A DNA stretch of 64,000 nt from Favolaschia claudopus. Its lineage: Eukaryota > Basidiomycota > Agaricomycetes > Agaricales > Mycenaceae. Positions 11,571 through 23,410 of the stretch are shown here, in pieces (positions within the stretch are counted from its first letter, which is position 1; every line of letters starts with the position of its first letter). Both the position numbers and the translations under genes were made by a program. The DNA lies in contig JAWWNJ010000002.1 of assembly GCA_037176885.1 (NCBI GenBank), forward strand, positions 2,108,001 to 2,172,000, given 5' to 3'. Under the pieces are notes generated by a model. The model was not told where the DNA came from. It saw only the letters and a list, made by a program, of their open reading frames with translations, and did not search any database.

Positions 11571-13288
11571 ATGGACTACAACTATACTGTCCCCGGCGCA
11601 ATTCTCATGGACGGCTTGCTACACTCCTTTTGCCTCGGTTTCGTACTCGCGCAGGGCCTGAAATACTGGGATGACTATCCTGAAGATCCTTTTCGCAAAC
11701 ATGCTCTCGTCCTCTCTGTCGTCGTCCTTTCATTGTGCGTTGTTGCATCAGCTATCCAGTTCTCATCTAAGCGGTAGCCGCGATAGCTTGCAGACTTTGG
11801 TGCAGGATTATAAGTTATGGACCATAGCTGTCTCTCAAAACCCATGGGCAAGCCTCATTTCCCTTGTTGTCCCTATTCTTTTCATGAGCCATTGAACAGA
11901 TTGCTAGCCCTTTGATGTGGACGGACAGTTTCTTAAACGGTGCAATTTGCGCGATCTGCGAGGCTTTTTTCATACATCGATGTTGGAAGGTGTCTAGTTC
12001 GCCCTTTTTTGATGCTAAGTGATACTATACTCGGCTTGACTAGATGACGGGTAAAAAGTGGTGGGCACTGTACCCTCTAGCAATCCTCTTGATGAGTCTG
12101 GTCTGTGCGAGCTTTTATATCGTGCGTCACCACCTCGTCTATCTATATATATGCGATTGGTTCCGACGGCAAACTGTCAGACTATAACTGTTGGTCTCGA
12201 ATTCAAAGATTTCACCGCTACCCAGCATAAGGTGTGCTCCCTATGCGTATGTATCGACCGCAACTCTCACCTCACGTAGCTTCCTGCCCACGCCCAACGG
12301 CTCTTCGGTGATGTGAGTTTGCTGGGTATGAACTGCGGCGCCCCAGCTTCTCAACCAATTCTTCCCAGACTATGGTCGTGTTTTCTTACTGGGTGATCGC
12401 AGGCACTGGTCTGTGCCGTCTCAAGCCACCTCAGCATATTCCCCAAACTCACATTATCCCAGTTCTGAACGTCCTCGTAGCTCTCATCTGTGCGTATTCA
12501 GTGTGAGAGGCTCTGGATCGCATCTGGAATTCTGGTTATTCAGTGGTGACGTGTCTCTTCAAATCGAAAACAGGCGTCGACAATTCGGATTCCGTCATCA
12601 ATCGAGTTATTCTATTGACACTGCAGACCGCCATCCTTCCCTCAATATCAATGACCACCGCATTGGTGCTCCTTCATGTGCTTCCGCATCCCGTACGTCC
12701 TCATCTTTAACAAAGATAATTCACTAATCATTCAGAATCCAGGGCCAAAACGATGACCTTGCCTTGTTTTTCATTTTGATAACCGCAAAGTTGTCCGTTT
12801 TCGATTTTCAATTGGTCCACTGATCACTCACCTCGAGAGTTTTATTAGCCATGCCATTGGTCTACTTCGCACTCTGTGAGGGGACTCTTCTCGCTTTTCT
12901 TCGAACGACTATTCAAGCAGCCATTAGAAACGCTCGCGCAAGACTTCGTCAGAGAATCGGCTCTACCGATCTTGGTCGCACCACACTCAGCCAGTGGACA
13001 TGGGATCAAGATGAATCGACTAGAGAGCAAACTACATCACAGCCTGACTTTGTACGCCGTCTTCCGACATCCCTGAATCCAACTGCGACTCTCGTGGACC
13101 CTGGCGAGTCGTCGCCTTACACTGCAGACATTCAATACGCAAGCATACCGCCGGACCAGATGTCATGCCCAGAATCACCGTCGCAGCATGTGCACTTCAG
13201 CAGTCCTCTTCTGGATCAATTCGAACGAGGATCGTTTCCCCGCCGTCGGGTCTCCAGCGCTCACAGACCAATGCAGCATGCTACTTGA
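11571..13288 (+). CDS. DUF6534-type seven-transmembrane protein
   Basis: Starts MDYNYTVPGAILMDGLLHSF and continues over many short exons. Recognisable segments in order: a first helix, LQTLVQDYKLWTIAVSQNPW, SPLMWTDSFLNGAICAICEA with a following FFIHRCWK, KKWWALYPLAILLMSLVCA, then CLFKSKTGVDNSDSVINRVI and LLTLQTAILPSISMTTALV. It ends with a NARARLRQRIG segment and a Ser/Pro-rich cytoplasmic tail to 13288. The DxVINRVI...QT signature and segment order match the fungal DUF6534 family (function unknown). The intron after QNPW appears to be GC-AG (donor at 11848); a 35-bp GT-AG alternative exists. Exon joins between 12230 and 12520 and between 12700 and 12940 remain uncertain. Confidence 0.65.
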
Positions 13289-13568
13289 CTGCCAGTGGAT
13301 TGCATCCTCAAATAGACATGGAAGTCCGCAATAAATTCTGCAGAACTTGAAGCATCACAATTGTAGCAATGTAGTATCAAATAGAGAATGCACTCTTGCC
13401 TCGAGAGATATTTGCGTCCCATGCAGTCCAGCGATGCAATTTGCGCACCTTGAATGAAACCTTGAGATGATGATATGGCCCAATGGAGTCTCGTACATAG
13501 TCGGCCGACAAGCCGATCTCCGAAATCCATGAAAAGCATTTGCCCATGTAACTCTTTCATTCTTTTCC

Positions 13569-14799
<1,231 letters not shown>

Positions 14800-15158
14800 G
14801 CAGAAATTTTGTGTAAGTTCGAGGGATATGGAGAATTACTTAAAGCCAAAATGTGCATGTTTTACTATCTCTTCGACATGAACACTACCATAGAACATAT
14901 AAGGTAAATACCTACGCCTTCTCAGAATACGCATTGAACGACTAAATTACTCAAACCACAGAAGAAATCGGTCGACATGCAAGAAACAAAAGTATATCAT
15001 AAGGTGTGGAGACAGTTCAACGTCGCGTACAATGGCTTCTGCCACTAGCCAACAAACAGTCGAAGCCGTGTTATCGTGTCTCAGGCATCCGACATATTGT
15101 TGCAAACTTCGCTGGAAGGCTGGTCAACGACTAGGACTCGAACAGAAAATGGGGCCAC
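14800..15158. other. Intergenic (convergent 3' ends)
   Basis: Lies between the stop codons of the convergent LEU2 and 15159-15617 genes. AT-rich 3'UTR-like sequence. No gene seen. Confidence 0.6.
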
Positions 15159-15617
15159 CTATAGTAAAATCATGGTCTGAGAAGGCTGCGGGACCGCGCG
15201 AGCCTTTGGTTTTCCAGCCAGAGTAGGGGAGCTGCCAGTGGAGGGCCTCGCCAACCATCTCCCTACGCCGGAAAAAAGGGACGTCTTTTTCGGTTTCTGC
15301 GGCTTCGAGCTGGGGATGGGGGATGGGATCGGGATGGTTCCACCAGGGCCAAGCGCGGGCTGGAGATTCGCAGATGGGGACGGCGTATTCTCCTTCGTCG
15401 CCTTCTGTGCATGGGCCTTGTATTTCACGGACGGTGCTGCGGTGTTCTTGTGCCCGAGGACGGGTGCAGCGCCGTTGAACCCATGGGAGGATTGTAGCTT
15501 CGCGAACGCGGCGCGAAAGTCTTTCGGACGCGTGGCCTTCGAGGCGTTCAGAGGCATGCGCGACGTCACGGTTGTGGTCGACGCGAGGGAGACAGTGGAC
15601 GCGGTGGGGGAGCTCAT
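15159..15617 (-). CDS. Small basic Ser/Pro-rich protein, uncharacterised
   Basis: A 152-residue intronless frame. It carries a compact, well-formed segment (KDFRAAFAKLQSSHGFNGAA) that looks conserved in type, followed by a Pro/Lys-rich disordered C-terminus (PIPSPIPSSKPQKPKKTS). Codon use is strongly GC-rich at third positions, unlike the longer overlapping frame on the same strand. No domain or localisation signal was recognised; a disordered adaptor or structural role is possible. Confidence 0.55.
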   Translation of the reverse strand: MSSPTASTVSLASTTTVTSRMPLNASKATRPKDFRAAFAKLQSSHGFNGAAPVLGHKNTAAPSVKYKAHAQKATKENTPSPSANLQPALGPGGTIPIPSPIPSSKPQKPKKTSLFSGVGRWLARPSTGSSPTLAGKPKARAVPQPSQTMILL

Positions 15618-15940
15618 TTCTTTGGCAGAGGTACAGCAGAGGCAGCTGGGTTTTTATACCCTTGGGAGTGGTCTGGCAGTCCCGATTTTCTTCTTGTGGC
15701 CTCGAGATTATAACGCGAGCCGCGTTGGAGTGACGATTGGTTGTGACTACGAGACCCCCTGAAACTGTGGGTCCCGGGATATCCTGCCATAATGAGAGAG
15801 ATCGCAGCACAATGTCACTTCATCCCTTTGAATTCGCGGAAAACCAATGCGCCTGAATAATCGTCCTGGAAATTTTGCACTAAACTGCACGGACGCGGGC
15901 TCGGGATTTGTTGGTAACTCCACCCGCCTGAATCTCATGC
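15618..15940. other. Upstream region of the small basic protein gene
   Basis: Promoter-side sequence. No gene or clear box was seen before the dispersed repeat begins. Confidence 0.4.
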
Positions 15941-16650
15941 TGCACCCCAAAACGACATCTCACGGAAGCGTCGCTTCACATTTGCACCCCAAAAATCTAT
16001 CGCACATCTGCATTCATTCTCGTAATTACCGCTGTAGCCTGTAGGTAGGCCCCAGAAGGTTTTGTACCCTAAAAATCCGTCTTCCTCCGGCGATGCGTAT
16101 GGAGAATAAACTGAATGCAACGTGATGAGCTGCGCCGGCTGAGACCATATTCGTCCTCGACTCATAGTCGCCTCAAATGGCGCGTAAATCTGACCGAAGA
16201 CGCGTCGACGCGTCGTAATACGGGCTTGTCCGAATCGGGAAACCAAGTAACCTTCTGATATTTCTGATGTCGTTGAATGAGGTAATTCCGCGATTTTGAA
16301 CTATGCATGAGACAGAAGATGAACAAATTTACTGCTTATTGAGCGACGATATTGTGGTTTAAATCAAAGTGCCCATGACTTGAACATTCTGGGTTCGGGG
16401 TGCGAGCAATCGAGATTGAGAGAGCAATATTCACGCTTAACCCTCCGCGTCCATTCGAAATACGGGGCAATCGACGCGACATCAGAAAATCTGATGTGTT
16501 CTGACGGCCCCTGAAATTTTGGGGTGCAAAAAAAAGCTAAGATCCGTCCGGGTGCGCGCTGGACCAATCGCTATGCTTGAATTACTGTACACCGCGTTTC
16601 AGTGAGAGGTTCAAATCGTTGTTGGGACCCCTGCGACCGTCGTTTAAAGA
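15941..16650 (+). repeat. Dispersed repeat, copy A (probable non-autonomous element)
   Basis: Shares ordered blocks with 30700-31370 in opposite orientation. The blocks are GCACCCCAAAAATC units followed by CACATCTGCAT, a TTTTGTACCCTAAAAA block, GAAGACGCGTCG, CCTTCTGATATTTCTGATG, the palindrome CATCAGAAAATCTGATG (16480-16496), GGACCAATCGC and GGGACCCCTGCGACCGT. TTTGCACCCCAAAA near 15981 and its inverse TTTTGGGGTGCAAA near 16517 form terminal-like inverted repeats. No coding capacity, so a MITE-like element is inferred. Confidence 0.7.
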
Positions 16651-16959
16651 TTGAGACCCAAAGGTTCAGTTACGGACGAAAATCCGTTTGAAATAGAGCG
16701 CTGTGACCGGATAAACGGAGGTGGAACGTCGATCCAACGGCAGGTCATGGGAAGTGACGTAATAGCAGTACGATCACGTTACCGCGTCTCGCTTTCTCTC
16801 TCCCTTCCTTGCGCCAGCATTCTATAGGTTGCAGACAACGGGAAGAAGGAACTGGATATTGAAGTGAACATCATACTTTTTCCAGATTGCACGGCGAAGA
16901 TCTAAACACGAAGGAAGAAACTCAACTCAAAGTCTACGAGTCAAAGCGCATTTACTGGC
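16651..16959. other. UreF upstream region
   Basis: Presumed promoter and 5' leader of the UreF gene. A pyrimidine-rich run (CTCTCTCCCTTCC) lies about 160 bp before the start. No TATA box stands out. Confidence 0.35.
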
Positions 16960-17884
16960 ATGGCAGACTCGGAAACCTATCTTCTACTCCTCCTCTCCGA
17001 CAGTAACCTCCCAACCGGCTCCTTCGTTGCCTCCTCAGGCTTGGAATCTTTCCTCAAGCACGGCTTCGGCACCCCACCTCTTACCCAACCTTCAGCGAAT
17101 CTCAAACTCGACACAATTGCGACTTTCATGCGCGACAGTCTCGGTACCTACGCACCCAGCGCCTTACCCTTCGTTTCAGACGCTTATACCATCGTTGATC
17201 GCCTCCGATGCGCTGAGATCAACCAGGAATTTGAAAAGGCTTTGACACTGCCTGAGTTGTGCGAACTGGACGAACTGTACGAATGCATGACGCTGAACCA
17301 CGTTGCGCGGCGCGCGTCGAAGGCGCAGGGAGTTGCACTTCTGTCGCTGTATTCGAAGGGATTTTCGAAGCCGCCTGGCTCTGCCTTTTCTTATGTCTCG
17401 GACTCGGGAGGCCAGGATGAGGATGCGATGTCGGGTCTAGTGAACGCCATGAAGCTCATGGTGAGGCGGGGAGACAAAGGCGCGCACGGGCATTTGCCTG
17501 TCTGCTGGGGTGTGCTGTGTGCTGCGCTGGGGTTGTCTTTGGGTGAATCATTACTGTTCTTCGAGAGTCATTTGGAACTAATATGCAACGCCAGAACGCA
17601 CGCAACACCTTCACTTGTATCTGCACGCTCGCTCACTGCTCTCCGCCGCAGTGCGTCTCAACTCAATCGGTCCTTACGCCGCCCAACAGCTCTTACTGCA
17701 CGTTGCGGGAGGGTTCGTCGATGCAGAGCTGCTCAGATGCGCGCGATTGCGTACCGGGGTCTTAGCGAAGGAGGCAGATTCAGAGTGGGACGAAACGAAA
17801 GATGGGCCCGTCAACACCTGGCCGCTAGGCGAGATTCTTGCTGCAAGACATGATTTACAGCATTCGAGGATTTTTAACAGCTAG
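16960..17884 (+). CDS. ureF: Urease accessory protein UreF
   Basis: Two exons (16960-17542 and 17595-17884) give 290 residues. The N-terminus YLLLLLSDSNLPTGSFVASSG is the UreF signature, in which a helix-rich GTPase-regulating fold begins with D-S-x-x-P-x-G-S/G. The C-terminal exon contains HARSLLSAAVRLNSIGPYAA, the conserved UreF helix, and the family-typical ending QHSRIFNS. UreF joins UreD and UreG to insert carbamylated nickel centres into apo-urease in the cytosol. No other urease gene is present in the window. The junction restores an in-frame ERTQHL after the 52-bp intron. Confidence 0.93.
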
Positions 17885-18691
17885 TCCGGCGCAACAACAC
17901 TCGTGCCCTAGATCCTACATCATGCCTCTGCCATTCACCCCAAGAACTCGAACTGGACACCCGTCATGCTGCCCATCGCGCACTCAATCTCTCAAGGTTC
18001 GCATGCGCCGCGCAGTGCGCGATGGTGGTCACGTATCGCTCATCTATTACATGGGCTGCGCAGTGGAGGCGGCGGGGCGTCTGTACCGCGGCAGCAGCAG
18101 CGTGAACCCGCAACCGCCCAATGCTCAGCTCATGAGGTTTGTGCAAGCCACTCGAGGACGTGGGGCAGACGACAGATTCCGCGTGGGGACCACATACACA
18201 GAAGCGGTGCAGTGGAGAAAGTTGCAAATGGCGTCCCCTCAGCAAGGAGAGATGCAGAAATGAGGCGACGATCACCCAGCCGAACTATGAGAGCAGTGTG
18301 TTTTCCTTGTTCAGATACAGCGCAGTTTATTCATTATATATCGTATTTGTGTCAAACATCGTTTGATATCCACCTACAACCAGAGTGGTCAGTAAAGTAA
18401 GGACTGTAACCCAGAAACGGAGCAAGGCAAAACGAAAAGAAAAATCATATCTGGCCTTGTCAAATCCGCATGTCAACGCCTTCACTTCGTATAAACCTGC
18501 TTCCCAGTTTGTTGCTTGGTGCGGTTACAACAAACAGCGCACCCACTGCAAAGGGGGGTGAATCGGAATGCACCGTTTCCCCGTCGTATAGACAGAAAAG
18601 AACAGAACATCACCACGACTCGTATAATCACGAGGCAGCCGTTTACGGGAGACCGGGACTCACATTTCTATCGACTTTGTGCAAGGGTCGC
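17885..18691. other. Intergenic, no supported gene
   Basis: A frame at 17838-18263 (+) overlaps the UreF end and lacks family features. The opposite strand is also open over 17964-18275. Neither could be assigned. The stretch 18400-18690 is the 3' flank of TOM7. Confidence 0.45.
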
Positions 18692-19016
18692 TCACGCGAG
18701 AGGGCTTATTAGTCTAGAAAATTGTGAGTATACGCGTTATACGTCGGCTCGACGGGAGAAGGACGCACTTGATGAGCGAGGGCTGGGGGTTACTCCTCGT
18801 GAAACCAACGTAGATGATGAGGGGAATCCAGCCATAGTGCAGCACCGTCTGCATGTACAATATTGTTCGATGAATATTTGCGAGTAGAATTGGGGTGGAA
18901 AACAAGAGAAACTGACCCTGCCGACCTCAATAACTTTTACAATGCGTTCCTACACAGAATAAGCAAATAGAGAGCTCTGAATGAGTCTAACTGACCTTGG
19001 TTTCTTCTGAAGGCAT
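18692..19016 (-). CDS. TOM7: Mitochondrial import receptor subunit Tom7
   Basis: Four tiny exons on the minus strand: 18996-19016, 18917-18949, 18769-18848 and 18692-18713. All have GT-AG introns and matching phases. The 51-residue product is MPSEETK, then ERIVKVIEVGR, then TVLHYGWIPLIIYVGFTR followed by SNPQPSLIK, then LISPLA. HYGWIPxxxYxG followed by a Pro-rich tail is the Tom7 signature. Tom7 is a small tail-anchored subunit that modulates assembly of the TOM translocase in the outer mitochondrial membrane. It diverges from eIF3f (ATG at 19090), leaving 73 bp between start codons, so the two probably share a promoter. Too small and intron-split for ORF calling. Confidence 0.95.
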
Positions 19017-19089
19017 GGCGAAGCTCAAGAACGGTTGTTGACACGTGTTGTCTGAATCAATTTTTTGCCTTGTGCTTCTACCACTGGAT

Positions 19090-20269
19090 ATGGCACTCGG
19101 CGGCAGCTCAGCAGTACATGTCCAATCGTCCACCACTTCTGCTGCTCCTCCAGCCCCGTCCGTACCAAGCAGCTTTTTCTGCGAATTTTTTCGGTTGACT
19201 CGTTCGTTCGCAGTCGGACACCAACGAGCATCACCATCCACCCCGTCGCACTCTTCTCCATCCTCGACCACTATCTGCGGCGCAATGATCAACAACCGAG
19301 GGTAATCGGCACGCTTCTAGGCACCCGTTCACCCGACAACACTCAAGTTCACGTCCGATCGTCGTTTGCTGTTCTCCATAGCGAGAATGAAGAGCAGGTG
19401 GCCGTGGATATGGAATACCATCGGACTATGTACGAGCTGCATAGTCGGGTTACGCCTAAGGAGACTATCGTTGGATGGTGCGTCGAATTTTACCATGGGC
19501 TCTCATCTAATCAGAGCGGCTAAAACTACACAGGTACTCTACGGGCTCGAACCTTAATACTTACTCGGCGCTCATCCAAAACTTCTATTCACAAGAAACA
19601 GCGCCACACCAGGCTATCCACGTCGCATTGAATACGGGCGCAGAAGAGGGCGAACAGGCTGGTGTGCAGGCATACGTCAGGTTAGTCCTTTTTTAGGGTG
19701 TTATATCTCACATCGATATTTTTTGCAGCTCCCCGGTCGGCGTATTCCCCAAACCCGAAAACTGCATCTTTGTTCCCGTCCCTGTACGCCTACAATTCCA
19801 AGAAGCTGAGCGTAGCGGTCGTGCGTAGTGCGATCTTTCTTCCGAGACAACATTTTTACTCTACCTTCCACAGTCGACCTACTAACACAAACCGCCCTCT
19901 CTCCGAACTCAACAACCCCCCAGCCCGTCACATCCATCGAAAACCTCGAATCCGCCCTCACCACCGTCTCGCAAATGCTTGACCGCGTACTCGCATACGT
20001 GCGGCAAGTGCTCGCAGGCGAGGTTCCGGGTGACAAGGCGCTCGGGCGGTATCTGATGGATACCCTTGGCGTTGCTGCCATCGGCGAAAAGGGCGGGGAA
20101 GATAAGGCGTTCAATGCGTCGCTGCAGGTTCGTTTTTTGTAGCACTCGTTTGAATACCACGACTGATCAACTGAATGTGTTGCAGGATACGTTGATGATC
20201 TCGTATCTCGCGAACCTCGTGCGCGCTCAGGCAGAGGTGTCTGCTCGGTTAGCGCTTGTAACCTCGTAG
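19090..20269 (+). CDS. eIF3f: Translation initiation factor eIF3 subunit F
   Basis: Six exons: 19090-19157, 19214-19477, 19534-19680, 19729-19820, 19874-20127 and 20186-20269. The N-terminus MALGGSS... is Ala/Pro/Ser-rich. An MPN domain follows ([53 protein letters not shown]) without the JAMM metal ligands, as expected for a structural MPN- subunit. The C-terminal helical region ([20 protein letters not shown] ... [20 protein letters not shown]) is typical. It is part of the eIF3 scaffold on the 40S ribosome. The first intron uses a less common GTCCGT donor; this choice keeps frame and gives [11 protein letters not shown]. Confidence 0.95.
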
Positions 20270-20339
20270 TAGTATACTACAGAGTCGATACACTATCTAT
20301 CTAGATGGGGGTTTGATGTGATGGGAAGTACTGAACACA

Positions 20340-20650
20340 CCAGCCTTTTGGATTGCAACCATGACCTCGCAATTCAAGACGTGTCTCACGGAACTTGGCG
20401 CGCAGCGTACGATGTTTTGACGCTTCCCGTCGAAATCACCAGTGACCACACAAATATTCCTCGTGTGCCATCGAATATTCCCCTCCCTCTCGGATTCCAT
20501 ACCGTGGACTGTCTGTACCGCTCCTGCTTTCCGCCGTGTGTCGCTACTAGAGGGTCATCGTGCATGCCACTCCTGATCTATGGGCTTGGTTGCAAGGCGG
20601 CGTTAACGAAGAATTCCAATTGCCTTTCCTTCCTAATTGGGATGAGAGCG
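20340..20650 (+). pseudogene. Decayed F-box gene fragment
   Basis: YDVLTLPVEIT (about 20410) is an F-box start. Farther on, a frame containing a TAG reads RVIVHATPDLWAWLQGGVNE, a typical F-box continuation from another subfamily. The two pieces are separated by non-matching sequence and stops, so this is a relic. It lies immediately upstream of a second, truncated F-box copy. Confidence 0.55.
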
Positions 20651-20689
20651 GTTGTTTGAAGTTGTTTACTTTGAACGGTTACTACCACC

Positions 20690-21001
20690 ATGACCGTTCA
20701 CACTACTCAGCTCAGAAAACGCATTGAGGACCTCGACGCGCAAATTGCCGATCAGAAACGCGTACTACTCGATCTCGAGCAATCCAAGATTGATCCATTC
20801 GACGTCTTGACACTTCCTGTGGAAGTTACAACAGAAATCTTTATGTGGTTCCAACAAATCGGTTTCGCTCCGCATATTCCATACTCCCTGAGTTCTACGA
20901 GATCATGCTCTCATACATTTGAAAAATCACTCTTTTTCCGGCAGCCCTTTTTCCGAAGTCATCCTGCGTATCAGCTTGTGTGTCCGTCCGAACTCCAGTG
21001 A
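20690..21001 (+). pseudogene. Truncated F-box copy fused to 7TM-tail sequence
   Basis: The first about 68 codons match the F-box gene at 23411 (TTQLRKRIEDLDAQIADQKR, FDVLTLPVEVTTEIFMWFQQ), with a small internal deletion after LEQSKID. The similarity breaks off after PHIPYSLS. Downstream sequence (about 20970-21050) resembles the 3' end of the 7TM gene (TGTGTCCGTCCGAACTCCAG), so a duplication breakpoint has fused two unrelated ends. The chimeric frame stops at 21001 without LRR sequence. Confidence 0.75.
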
Positions 21002-21125
21002 TGATTGACAAGGTTGTGTCTACATTGAATACAACTTTGGAAGCCAGGAAGCTATCAAGCATCAGGCCACACCGCTGTAACCTCTAAATTGCAATTGATG
21101 TTCACTCAATTCTACACGACGGAAC

Positions 21126-22472
21126 TCATACATCTGTCGGAGCAATCTTTCCTGCCTCCGGATCGGTTCTGTTGTCAACCTCTATGTCCGTCGTAACTCC
21201 GGCAGGAACTGACAAAGTTCCATCCGCATTGAATACAATTTTAGAAGCCGACACGATGGGTTCGTCAGACTGACTCCAACCGAGGGCGACTCGAACATTT
21301 ATCAGCATGAAAGCAATGCCCGAGATGGTTCCTATGTTGCCTAGAACAAACCAGTGAAATGGTGACTTGATTGAGTAGCTTATTATCCCAATTATGATCC
21401 AAACGCTGTGCAGCGTCCTCGTAAGTAGGAACATATCGCAGACCACGGCACCCACCTCAAAAGAACGCAGCTTTCGACAACAATAGCCATAGACTTCTGC
21501 AACTTGAATCAGTATGATTGAATATCCGCAGAGGAACAATAGGCATGTTACCGAAAGATTGTTCCCCGTGTTTACGCGAGTTATAGTTGGGTCCGAGAGG
21601 CCGAAGCTGGTCGCACAGATCCGATACGCGATGAATCCTATACTGGTCAACGGCAAAGAGACGGATGGTCGTTGACGTCCTTACCTGTAGCATATAGATT
21701 TGTTCTGCGCAGGCAAATTCAAAAACGACTGGCAATGGAAGAAAAGGGTACAAACCCAAGGTTGAAGACACTCTCTTGAACCAACCACTGCTCGAGCTTC
21801 CCAGTATACATACTTTCACCGGGTCGGGTCACAGCCAACTGGTATGTACCACCTATTCCATTGGCTGAGAAGATGTAAAGTCAAAACATGTTACTGATAG
21901 CGAGAAATGAATGTTTGCCGAGCTGTCCCAAGAGTGCGAGCATAGGAAAGAGTACAACAACGGAAGATTTATTCCATACGATCCAAAGACGGTATATCTG
22001 GATATTTAGTATCTTGTTCAGAGGCTCTGCTCTCACTCACAATCATGATGTCGCAGATGAGTACAGAGACCGGAACAAACCCCACTTCAACCACCGCTCT
22101 CGGTCGCAGGGGGGCAGCAAAATATAATTCTGGATCCCTCGAAACCAAAAACCCATGAGCGGTGTCAATGACATCTAGAATCCAACGCTGAGAAATTACG
22201 AAGTCAACGCGCATTCACTATCCAAGTAAACATTGACGAGTCGAGTGACGACGTACCGCAGATATGAGTAGAGTCATTAACAATCCGCCGATGATCATGG
22301 GTTTCCGGAGAATTGTGCCCATGAGCATTCGACGGGACCTCATCCCTTGGCTGCGTCCAATGCGTTGGATATACAACATGTTCGAGAAAATGGACAGCGA
22401 CAGAAAGAGTCCATAAATGAAACTCCCAATGATAATTTCGAAAAATGCCGCCGAGGTCGCGGTTACCGCCAT
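21126..22472 (-). CDS. Seven-transmembrane protein, copy 2
   Basis: Paralogue of 7447-8787 with the same exon plan. It starts at ATG 22472 (MAVTATSAAFFEIIIGSFIY) and continues RWILDVIDTAHGFL, YRLWIVWNKSSVVVLFP, GTYQLAVTRPGES, VFNLGTNLYATGFIAYRI, SMAIVVESCVLL and VWIIIGIISYSIKSPFHW, ending in a polar acidic tail. The same 20-nt micro-exon is present at 21685-21704. One intron starts with GC (donor at 21918) where copy 1 has GT. All joins can be made in frame, so the copy looks intact. Function unknown. Confidence 0.72.
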
Positions 22473-23410
22473 GAAAATCAACGGTGGTCGAGAGACTTGA
22501 AAGTGAAAGAGCTTGAATGGTGGGCGGGCAAAATATCCCTGCGGTATTTATCTTCCCCCACGGATTGCTAGGAATAGGACAACTCGGCGACGATTCGATG
22601 GGCTGAGTGGTATTCCATTCTTGAATCGGCTTCAAGTTATGACCGCCTTTATTTCAAGAACGAAAGTTCGACATCAAACTGTCCTGGCAATTGGAATCGC
22701 GATCCTGATGTTGTTTGATTCAACGGATTCAACTTGAAGGGCAGGATCGCGTCCTAAATCGAGTTCTGAATCGCCTCTCGGACCGTTCCTCGTACCGTAA
22801 ACCATCTACTGAGATGTTACCAGAACTTGAAGCAGGTGGAAGCCAATGCGGCAAAAGGATTGCCGGGATCCGGCACAGGCCGTATAGCACAACGAGTGTA
22901 AACACGTAGTTGTACTCTACTACTCTAGACTGCCGGCCTGCTCCTCACCTCACTTGTGTTCAACTCGAAACATGTTTGACTGACACATTGATTTGCAGTG
23001 CTACATGTCACATGACGGTTCTCTTCCACATTTGTCGGACTCAGGATCACGACTATTCCCTGTCCTATTCGTGGAGTCATCCACCGGGTCTACTTGTAGT
23101 CTACTTGTGTGTCCGTCCCAACTCTGACAGGGACCGACAAGAGTTCATTCACACTATTCTACGGTTCCTCACATTTCACGGCTGGTTGGGAGTCTGGTCT
23201 AGTCTGGTATATGCGCTGTTGGATAGGTTGAGGTATTTTATGTAAGTGATTTTCGCTCCGTTTAAAGTTTGGATTATTCTTTTTTTCTGGTAGGGGTCTC
23301 TCCACCTTTCTCTGATCTTGAGAGCTTTGCCTTGACCCCAAGCCACCTTCCTAATTGGGATGAGAGCGGTTGTTTGAGATTGTTTACTTTGAACTGTCTT
23401 CGCCGCCACC
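22473..23410. other. Intergenic with third 7TM 3'-end remnant and F-box upstream block
   Basis: 22960-23160 matches the 7TM 3' flank and tail (compare 7349-7520), including TTCAACTCGAAACATGTTTG and TGTGTCCGTCC, giving a third, coding-dead remnant. From about 23260 to 23410 the conserved F-box upstream block recurs, including CCTTCCTAATTGGGATGAG. Confidence 0.65.

Noticed and set aside
15124..15810. 228-codon minus-strand frame over the small basic protein gene
   Set aside because: Its composition is irregular (rich in Arg, His, Cys), while the overlapping 152-codon frame has a compact conserved-looking motif and better third-position bias.
21660..21760. Frameshift or in-frame TGA in 7TM copy 2
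   Set aside because: It disappears when a roughly 50-bp intron and the 20-nt micro-exon are recognised; copy 1 has the same structure.
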